Assembly (NCBI GenBank): GCA_913064755.1
Contig: CAJYBQ010000204.1
Coordinates: forward strand, 1-6,470
Origin: an uncultured Alphaproteobacteria bacterium
Lineage (GTDB): Bacteria > Pseudomonadota > Alphaproteobacteria > Minwuiales > Minwuiaceae
Direction: 5' to 3'
Length of the DNA: 6,470 bases
Both the position numbers and the translations under genes were made by a program. The notes under the pieces were generated by a model. That model was not told where the DNA came from. It did no database searches and saw only the letters and a program-made list of their open reading frames with translations. Numbering within the stretch: position 1 is the first letter of the stretch; the number at the start of each line of letters is the position of its first letter. Shown one piece after another: positions 1 through 4,737 of the stretch.

Positions 1-613
1 GGGGGGCGGGCGCAGGGGTGTGGCGGCCGGCCGAGGGCGAGCGTGCGCAGCGCGACGCCGGAATGCCGGTTGGACGTAGGGGGTTCGAGTATGTGGGGGT
101 GGGACTGGGATAGCACTCGATGGCGCGGGACCAGGACCTTGTCTCGGCGAACAGGCGTTTCACGAAGGTGGCGGCATATTCGGCATTCGTGTCCGGATCG
201 AACGCGTCTTCCAGGTCATCGAATGCTTCCGGATGATAGCGGAGATTCACCTGCATGCAGCCGACATCGATGCTGCGCACGCCCTGGGCCTTCAGGTCCT
301 GGACCGAGGCGATGGCGTCGTGCTTCGTGTCGTGATACCTGCCGCGCCCCTGCGAATGGATTGTCCAGGGCCAGGCAGAAATGTCTTCCCCGGCAGCTTT
401 TGCCCGGCCGGATTCAACCCGCGCGACGGCGGCCAGCAGGCCGCTGGGGATATTGTGGCGACGCTCTGCAGCCAGCGCGGCATTGCGGCAAGTGTCTGAA
501 TGATCGAGTGTTTCAGCGGGGTTTGCCAGCGTCTCGGGTGCGACGGTCAGCGCCAGCATGGTGACCAGAAGGCCGCAGGCTGCCGAGACAATGATGTGTG
601 CCGAATGTTTCAT
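1..613 (-). CDS. Small exported lytic transglycosylase (SLT fold), 3' end missing
   Basis: Predicted periplasmic murein-cleaving enzyme of the soluble lytic transglycosylase type. It cleaves the MurNAc-GlcNAc bond to leave 1,6-anhydro ends. Reading leftward, the chain begins MKHSAH, followed by a hydrophobic stretch (about residues 7-25) that looks like a signal peptide. The SLT core follows: CRNAALAAERR at 42-52, then LLAAVARVESGR, with E67 in the ESG motif as the likely catalytic acid, and later the family hallmark GCMQVNLRYHP and a DAFDP segment. An in-frame ATG two codons upstream (617-619) is an alternative start; neither has a clear ribosome binding site. The frame stays open to the window edge, but beyond about base 110 the protein stops resembling the family. 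YPS stands where YHS is usual, and removing one base from the G run at 79-83 restores a more family-like YSNPYVQ. The true C-terminus is therefore missing and the visible end unreliable. Family call is firm; the specific role is unknown. Confidence 0.8.
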   Translation of the reverse strand, partial: MKHSAHIIVSAACGLLVTMLALTVAPETLANPAETLDHSDTCRNAALAAERRHNIPSGLLAAVARVESGRAKAAGEDISAWPWTIHSQGRGRYHDTKHDAIASVQDLKAQGVRSIDVGCMQVNLRYHPEAFDDLEDAFDPDTNAEYAATFVKRLFAETRSWSRAIECYPSPTPTYSNPLRPTGIPASRCARSPSAGRHTPAPAP

Positions 614-695
614 GCCCATGGCATTCGCAAGCGCCGGGCCAGTCAGGTCCGACACCCGGTGACGTCGGCACCGAATTGTTTACCGGGACGGAAAC

Positions 696-759
696 TTCGC
701 ACCTGCGAACGAATTCACTTGTTTCCTTTCGCAAATGCGAGATATGCTCGCAATTGCGG
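696..759. repeat. Three related inverted repeats, candidate operators
   Basis: A perfect palindrome TTCGCA-CC-TGCGAA lies at 696-709. A near copy, TTCGCA-AA-TGCGAG, is at 728-741, and a weaker third copy, CTCGCA-AT-TGCGG, at 747-759. Their centres are about 32 and 19 bp apart. They sit upstream of the -35, between -35 and -10, and across the predicted start of the small RNA promoter, the arrangement expected for a repressor covering a promoter. Copies two and three are also inverted with respect to each other, so 729-759 could fold as one hairpin if transcribed. I do not recognise the motif as a known regulator's site; it does not match the alphaproteobacterial LexA (GTTC-N7-GTTC) or CtrA boxes. 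Confidence 0.55.
719..748 (+). promoter_or_regulatory. Putative sigma-70 promoter of the small RNA
   Basis: TTGTTT at 719-724 and TATGCT at 743-748 are separated by 18 bp, giving a fair -35/-10 pair with transcription expected to begin near 755. The start would lie immediately before the first stem of the proposed small RNA. The boxes match consensus only partly (3/6 and 4/6), so the call rests mainly on position between the palindromes and the RNA. Confidence 0.4.
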
Positions 760-847
760 CATGAGAGTCTGCTTTCTGCCGCAGCCCATGATTGGGCGTT
801 TCCTCCCTAGACTTGGGCCGCTCCGGCAACGGGGCGGCCTTTTTTTT
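755..847 (+). ncRNA. Probable trans-acting small RNA with CCUCCC anti-SD motif
   Basis: No protein gene on this strand leads into the strong terminator at 816-847, so the terminator must end a short transcript. The predicted RNA has a 5' stem GCGGCA (756-761) / TGCCGC (777-782), a second stem GCCCA (784-788) / TGGGC (793-797) with a four-base loop, then an unpaired stretch around UUCCUCCCU (800-808), then the terminator hairpin and eight U residues. An exposed C/U-rich segment complementary to ribosome binding sites, between a 5' stem-loop and a 3' terminator, is the architecture of alphaproteobacterial base-pairing sRNAs that usually act with Hfq. From memory, the 3' half resembles the suhB/alpha-r8 (MmgR) family; I could not align it. 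The 5' end is inferred from the promoter guess and could be off by tens of bases. Likely job: translational repression of several mRNAs. Confidence 0.6.
816..847 (+). terminator. Rho-independent terminator of the small RNA
   Basis: A nine-pair, GC-rich stem (GGCCGCTCC at 816-824 with GGGGCGGCC at 831-839, one G-T pair) closes a six-base loop and is followed directly by eight T residues (840-847). Only the rightward strand has the T tract, so it does not serve the leftward amidohydrolase gene ending at 882. Confidence 0.9.
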
Positions 848-881
848 GGCAAGTCACGGGCCTTCCGGCAGGGGTGCGGCG

Positions 882-1772
882 CTATTGCGTCGGCTTCACG
901 CTCTCGATCACGCGGCGGAGCATCTCCGCCATGTCCTGGCTGATCCGTGTCAGCGTCGAGCGGCGGGTCAGGCGATTCTCGTCCATGTAGAGTGCCCGGT
1001 TGATCTCGATCTGCAGCGCATGCAGCCCCAGGCCGGGGCGGCCGTAGTGGGCGGTGGTGAAGCCACCGGCATAGGGCGCGTTGCGGCCGACGCGATAGCC
1101 CAGGTCCGTCAGTGCCGCGTCGACCTGGTTGGTCAGCGATCGGTCGCAGGACGTGCCGAACCGGTCGCCGAGCACGATGTCCGGCCGGTCCCCGACCCCG
1201 CCACCCGCGCGCCGCGACAGGGCTGGCAGGGCCAGGGATGGCATCGAATGGCAATCGATCAGGATGCACTGGCCAAAGGTTCCCAGCGTACCGTCGACCA
1301 GGTCCGTCAGCGCCGCGTGATATGGGCGGTAATAGTGTCGGATGCGCCGCTCCGCCTCCGCGTACTGCAGCTTGTCGCGATAGATCTGTTCGCCCCCCGC
1401 AACGACGCGGGCAATGGTGCCCAGCCCGCCCGCGACCCGGACGGAGCTTGTATTGGCGTGCGGCGGCAGGTCATCGTCGAACATGGTGGGGTCGAGTTCG
1501 TAGGGTTCCCGGTTCACGTCGCAATAGGCCCGGGGAAAGCGTGCGCGCAGCAGCGGCGCGCCGAGGCGGCTCGCGGGCAGGAATATCTCGTCGACGAAAC
1601 TGTCCTCGGACTTGCGCAGCGCGAGAGGGTCCAGCCGGGACGCAGCCTGGAACGGCGCCGGGTAGTGACGGCCCGAGTGCGGTGATGCCAGGATCACGGG
1701 CACGGATTGTGGCCCGCGCCGGAAGATGTCCACGGGTGGGTTGATGAGCGCGAGTCGCGGGTCAATCTGCAT
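882..1772 (-). CDS. N-formylglutamate amidohydrolase family protein
   Basis: Complete 296-residue member of the N-formylglutamate amidohydrolase (HutG-type, FGase) family: cytoplasmic, probably zinc-dependent, hydrolysing N-formyl-L-glutamate to formate and glutamate, the last step of one histidine degradation route. Visible family motifs are SPHSGRHYP (residues 30-38, with H32), the DVNREPYELD block (85-94), a DCHSMP motif (173-178) and a late LQIEINR block (253-259, E256), spread over a typical family length. The ATG at 1772 is the only good start before the first motif. A GGAAGG sits only one base upstream of it, closer than a normal ribosome binding site, so initiation may be weak or the leader very short. 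The gene is divergent from cpdR across about 180 bp. No other histidine-utilisation gene is nearby, so the physiological substrate may be another N-formyl or related amide. Family assignment is firm, substrate inferred. Confidence 0.9.
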   Translation of the reverse strand: MQIDPRLALINPPVDIFRRGPQSVPVILASPHSGRHYPAPFQAASRLDPLALRKSEDSFVDEIFLPASRLGAPLLRARFPRAYCDVNREPYELDPTMFDDDLPPHANTSSVRVAGGLGTIARVVAGGEQIYRDKLQYAEAERRIRHYYRPYHAALTDLVDGTLGTFGQCILIDCHSMPSLALPALSRRAGGGVGDRPDIVLGDRFGTSCDRSLTNQVDAALTDLGYRVGRNAPYAGGFTTAHYGRPGLGLHALQIEINRALYMDENRLTRRSTLTRISQDMAEMLRRVIESVKPTQ

Positions 1773-1950
1773 GCCTTCCAGCTATCCGGCAAAACACCGG
1801 CTTTGCAACGCTTTCTTCGTAAATGCCGCCTAATGTCACCATGATTGATGATCCGGGCACCACGCCCTGGCTGCCTGCGGTGGCCGGCGCAAGATCGGCG
1901 GTGTGTCCGGGACCAGGCTGACGTAACTGAGCTGAATCGGGACGGATATC

Positions 1951-2343
1951 ATGGCGCGCATCCTGCTGGCGGAAGACGATAACTCGCTTCGCCCCTACCT
2001 GGCCCGTGCGCTGCGCCGTGACGGCCATGAAGTCGTCGCCGCGCGCGACGGGGTCGAGGCCCTGGTTCATCTCGGTCCGGACCGGTTCGACCTGCTGCTG
2101 GCCGACGTGGTGATGCCGGAAATCGATGGGATCGAGCTGGCCCGTCGGGCGGAACGCGCCGATCCGAAGATCCGCGTCATGTTCATCACCGGGTTTGCCG
2201 CCGTGGCGATGCAGTCCCACCGCCGCCATCGTGCACCGGCCAAGGTCCTGTCGAAGCCGTTTCACCTGAAGGATGTCGTGGCGGAAGTGCGCGACATGCT
2301 GGCCGAGGCCGGGGTCGGGGACAGCACCCGTCCCGGCAACTGA
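1951..2343 (+). CDS. cpdR: CpdR, single-domain response regulator / ClpXP adaptor
   Basis: 130-residue stand-alone receiver domain with no output domain. In Caulobacter, unphosphorylated CpdR helps localise and prime the ClpXP protease for degrading cell-cycle regulators and PdeA, and the CckA-ChpT phosphorelay switches it off. The sequence has the acidic pair D9-D10, the phosphoacceptor D52 in LLADVVMP, T80 in the CpdR-typical string VMFITGFAAV, and K102 in VLSKPFHL. The opening MARILLAEDD is almost diagnostic for CpdR. The middle section MQSHRRHRAPAK is basic and variable, as in other members. A weak purine-rich GGGACGGA precedes the ATG by four bases. The C-terminus ends in a short Gly/Pro-rich tail (RPGN) rather than two alanines; see findings. 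The gene is monocistronic as far as can be seen and divergent from the amidohydrolase, a neighbourhood I recall from other Alphaproteobacteria. Confidence 0.92.
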   Translation: MARILLAEDDNSLRPYLARALRRDGHEVVAARDGVEALVHLGPDRFDLLLADVVMPEIDGIELARRAERADPKIRVMFITGFAAVAMQSHRRHRAPAKVLSKPFHLKDVVAEVRDMLAEAGVGDSTRPGN

Positions 2344-2353
2344 ACCCACCGCC

Positions 2354-2390
2354 GACCCGGTCTGCGGTGACAATGTTGTCGCGCCGGGTC
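2354..2390. other. Hairpin-capable inverted repeat after cpdR
   Basis: GACCCGG (2354-2360) pairs perfectly with CCGGGTC (2384-2390), and the 23-base interior contains a smaller GACAA/TTGTC stem. It lies ten bases beyond the cpdR stop and could protect or terminate that mRNA. No T run follows on either strand, so it is not a classical intrinsic terminator. Confidence 0.35.
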
Positions 2391-2409
2391 ACGGACCTGA
2401 AATTTGGGG

Positions 2410-2437
2410 TTGCCAGTCCCGTCGAACTGGCTTAAAT
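2410..2437 (+). promoter_or_regulatory. Putative promoter of tRNA-Gly
   Basis: TTGCCA (2410-2415) and TTAAAT (2432-2437) are 16 bp apart, which places the start near 2444, about eight bases before the mature tRNA 5' end. A five-base inverted repeat CCAGT/ACTGG (2413-2417 and 2426-2430) overlaps the -35 and spacer; its meaning is unclear. Confidence 0.5.
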
Positions 2438-2451
2438 CCCCGACCTCGCGA

Positions 2452-2526
2452 GCGGGCGTAGCTCAGGGGTAGAGCATAACCTTGCCAAGGTTAGGGTCGT
2501 GAGTTCGAATCTCATCGCCCGCTCCA
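2452..2526 (+). tRNA. tRNA-Gly (anticodon GCC)
   Basis: Full cloverleaf. The acceptor stem GCGGGCG (2452-2458) pairs with CGCCCGC (2516-2522), the D arm is GCTC/GAGC (2461-2464, 2472-2475), and the anticodon stem TAACC/GGTTA (2477-2481, 2489-2493) encloses the loop TTGCCAA with anticodon GCC at 2484-2486. The T arm is GTGAG/CTCAT around TTCGAAT (2499-2515). The discriminator base is U, and the 3' CCA (2524-2526) is encoded. Reads GGC and GGU glycine codons, heavily used in a GC-rich genome. Its own promoter lies just upstream; no obvious rightward terminator follows it. Confidence 0.97.
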
Positions 2527-2548
2527 GTTTCCATACATGACAGTGTTG

Positions 2549-2568
2549 AAAAAGTGCCTTCAGGGCAC
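2549..2568 (-). terminator. Possible leftward intrinsic terminator
   Basis: GTGCC (2554-2558) can pair with GGCAC (2564-2568) around a short loop. Read leftward, the stem is followed by five T residues (the A run at 2549-2553). No leftward gene ends here, so it may block antisense transcription into the tRNA or be chance. The stem is only five to six pairs. Confidence 0.25.
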
Positions 2569-2665
2569 CCCCCGACCAGTGGTCCGGGATACGCTGCGCC
2601 GATGGAGACACCTTCCCCATTCCATCCGTATGTCCTAGTTTCCTGCCCTGACTGTTTCAGGCCTT

Positions 2666-2673
2666 GGGGAGGG
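2666..2673 (+). promoter_or_regulatory. Ribosome binding site fixing the carboxylase start
   Basis: GGGGAGGG lies five bases before the ATG at 2679, near-ideal Shine-Dalgarno sequence and spacing. The upstream in-frame TTG at 2664 overlaps this element and so cannot be its start. Confidence 0.75.
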
Positions 2674-2678
2674 CATCG

Positions 2679-4643
2679 ATGACCATCCGTACATTGCTGC
2701 TTGCCAATCGCGGCGAGATAGCCTGTCGCGTGATCCGCACGGCGAAGCGTCACGGGATCGAGACCGTGGCCGTGCATTCGGAAGCCGACGGCGGCGCGCC
2801 GCATGTCGCGATGGCGGACCGCGCGGTTCTGATCGGCCCGGCACCGGTCGGCGAAAGCTATCTCTCGATCGAACGCATCCTTGCCGCCGCGGCCGCCACG
2901 GGCGCGGACGCGGTGCATCCCGGGTACGGTTTCCTCAGCGAAAATGCGGGCTTCGCACAGGCATGTGCCGACGCGGGGCTGACCTTCGTCGGCCCGCCGA
3001 TCAACGCCATTGACCTGATGGGCGACAAGGCGCGGTCAAAGCTGCGGATGATCGATGCGGGTGTGCCCTGCGTGCCGGGTTACCAGGACGCGGAACAGGA
3101 CGACGCGCGCCTGCTGGTGGAGGCGGAACGAATCGGCTTTCCCCTGATGGTGAAGGCCAGCGCTGGCGGCGGCGGGCGCGGCATGCGGCTGGTGGATGAT
3201 CCGGCGAAGCTGGAACGGGCGCTGAAGACCGCCCGGTCGGAGGCGAAGAACGCCTTCGGTGACGACCGTTTGATCCTGGAGCGCGCCGTGGTGCGGCCGC
3301 GCCACGTCGAGATCCAGGTCTTCGCCGACAGCCATGGCAACGTGATCCACCTGGGGGAACGAGACTGTTCGGTGCAGCGTCGCCACCAGAAGGTGATCGA
3401 GGAAGCGCCGAGCCCTGCCGTGACGCCGGAAATCCGCGATGCCATGGGGCAGGCGGCGGTCCAGGCCGCGCGCTCCATCGGTTACCTGGGGGCCGGAACG
3501 GTGGAGTTCCTGCTGGATGAAAGCGGTGCCTTCTATTTCCTGGAGATGAACACGCGGCTGCAGGTGGAACACCCGGTGACCGAGATGATCACGGGAACCG
3601 ACCTGGTCGAATGGCAGATCCGGGTGGCGGAAGGGGCGGAACTACCCCTGGCGCAGGACCAGGTGACCCTGACAGGCCATGCCATCGAGGTCAGGCTCTA
3701 TGCGGAAAGCCCGGCCAAGGGGTTCCTGCCGCGCACCGGCACGGCCCATCGCTGGCGGGTGCCGACGGGCGAGGGCGTTCGCGTCGACGCGGGCCTGTCG
3801 GAAGGGCAGGAGATCACGCCGTTCTATGACCCGATGATTGCCAAGATCATGGCGCATGGCCCGGACCGCGATACCGCAAGGGCCCGCCTGGCCAACGCGC
3901 TGCGCCGGACCGAATTGCTGGGACTGGAGACCAACAGGCGGTTTCTGATCGATGCGCTGGAGAACCGGACCTTTGCCGATGGCGGGGCCACGACGGCATT
4001 CATCGAGACCGAATTTCCCAAGGCGCGGCTGGCAAGGGCCGAACCGACGGCTGCCGATCTGGCTGCTGCCGCGGTGATCCTGTTCCGCCATCACCTGGGT
4101 ACCGTGCCCCCGGCCTGGCAGGGCTGGCGCAGTTCCGGCCAGACCCCGCATAGCCCGATGGTGCTGTCGGTTGGCGATGTGGATCACGAGATGTCGGTCA
4201 TCTGGCATGGCGGTGACGATTACAAGGTCGTGGTCGGCGACGAGACACTGGCGTTCGACGGCTGCTGTTTCGGGGACGGCGAGATGGTCTGGCGGGAAAA
4301 TGGCACCAGCCAGCGGGTGGTCTTCGCCGTTGTCGATGGCCGGGCGCATGTGCAGGCCGCAGAGGTCGACCTGATCGCGGAGGAAGTGACCTGGCGTGAC
4401 CGTGCCGCGGCAGCGGCCGACGGGGATGGCGCTGTCACCGCGCCGATGAACGGCCGGGTGCTGAAGCTGCTGGCCGGGGCCGGTGACTCCGTGAAGAAGG
4501 GCCAGGTCGTCGCGATCCTGGAAGCGATGAAGATGGAGCACGAGATCGTGGCCGGGACCGGGGGCAAGGTCGGCGAGGTGCTGGTTGCCGAGGGCGCGCA
4601 GGTCGCCCCCCGGACCCTGCTGATGTCCATCGGGAATGATTGA
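2679..4643 (+). CDS. Acyl-CoA carboxylase alpha subunit (biotin carboxylase + BCCP)
   Basis: 654-residue, three-part chain typical of methylcrotonyl-, propionyl- or geranyl-CoA carboxylase alpha subunits. It uses ATP and bicarbonate to carboxylate biotin on its own C-terminal domain, then hands the CO2 to a separate carboxyltransferase subunit. The biotin carboxylase (about 1-445) shows ANRGEIACR at 9-17, HPGYGFLSEN at 80-89, MVKASAGGGGRGM at 157-169 (ATP-grasp glycine loop, K159), ERDCSVQRRHQK at 227-238 (K238), and FLEMNTRLQVEHPVTE at 287-302 carrying E289, N291, R293 and E297. A less conserved BT linker spans about 450-575. The biotinyl domain (about 580-654) has the motif AMKM with biotin lysine K618, 36 residues from the end, as usual. 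All catalytic residues I could check are present. The start at 2679 is chosen by its ribosome binding site. Acyl substrate cannot be told from sequence, and no beta subunit gene is visible. The HyuA-like gene follows after 94 bp on the same strand. Confidence 0.93.
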   Translation: MTIRTLLLANRGEIACRVIRTAKRHGIETVAVHSEADGGAPHVAMADRAVLIGPAPVGESYLSIERILAAAAATGADAVHPGYGFLSENAGFAQACADAGLTFVGPPINAIDLMGDKARSKLRMIDAGVPCVPGYQDAEQDDARLLVEAERIGFPLMVKASAGGGGRGMRLVDDPAKLERALKTARSEAKNAFGDDRLILERAVVRPRHVEIQVFADSHGNVIHLGERDCSVQRRHQKVIEEAPSPAVTPEIRDAMGQAAVQAARSIGYLGAGTVEFLLDESGAFYFLEMNTRLQVEHPVTEMITGTDLVEWQIRVAEGAELPLAQDQVTLTGHAIEVRLYAESPAKGFLPRTGTAHRWRVPTGEGVRVDAGLSEGQEITPFYDPMIAKIMAHGPDRDTARARLANALRRTELLGLETNRRFLIDALENRTFADGGATTAFIETEFPKARLARAEPTAADLAAAAVILFRHHLGTVPPAWQGWRSSGQTPHSPMVLSVGDVDHEMSVIWHGGDDYKVVVGDETLAFDGCCFGDGEMVWRENGTSQRVVFAVVDGRAHVQAAEVDLIAEEVTWRDRAAAAADGDGAVTAPMNGRVLKLLAGAGDSVKKGQVVAILEAMKMEHEIVAGTGGKVGEVLVAEGAQVAPRTLLMSIGND

Positions 4644-4737
4644 GGCTGATCGAAGTACGCCTGCATCCAAACGCTGACCCGCCCGGCGCGCTAGACTTGC
4701 CCGCAGCAATGCACTTTTGTCTGTCCCGGGGGAATTC

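Noticed and set aside
43..943. Rightward open frames across the transglycosylase and the small RNA
   Set aside because: Arg/Cys/Pro-rich shadows; the leftward strand carries a signal peptide and SLT motifs, and the 620-850 part is better explained as a promoter, small RNA and terminator.
792..1685. Long rightward open frame (297 codons) opposite the amidohydrolase
   Set aside because: Composition is Arg/Ala/Gly-rich without any family motif, while the opposite strand encodes a complete recognisable enzyme; a typical high-GC shadow frame.
1841..1921. 26-codon open frame upstream of cpdR, a possible leader peptide
   Set aside because: No ribosome binding site before its ATG, no regulatory codon run and no attenuator structure between it and cpdR.
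1762..2373. Leftward open frame (203 codons) antisense to cpdR
   Set aside because: Covers the whole of cpdR in antisense with no recognisable protein features; the receiver motifs on the other strand are unambiguous.
2432..2918. Leftward open frames across the tRNA (containing RFELTT / DEIRTHDP-like strings)
   Set aside because: These strings are the well-known mistranslation of an antisense tRNA gene, not a protein.
4690..4737. Possible promoter before hyuA (TTGCCC near 4697)
   Set aside because: No acceptable -10 at the right distance and no terminator in front of it; co-transcription with the carboxylase gene is simpler.
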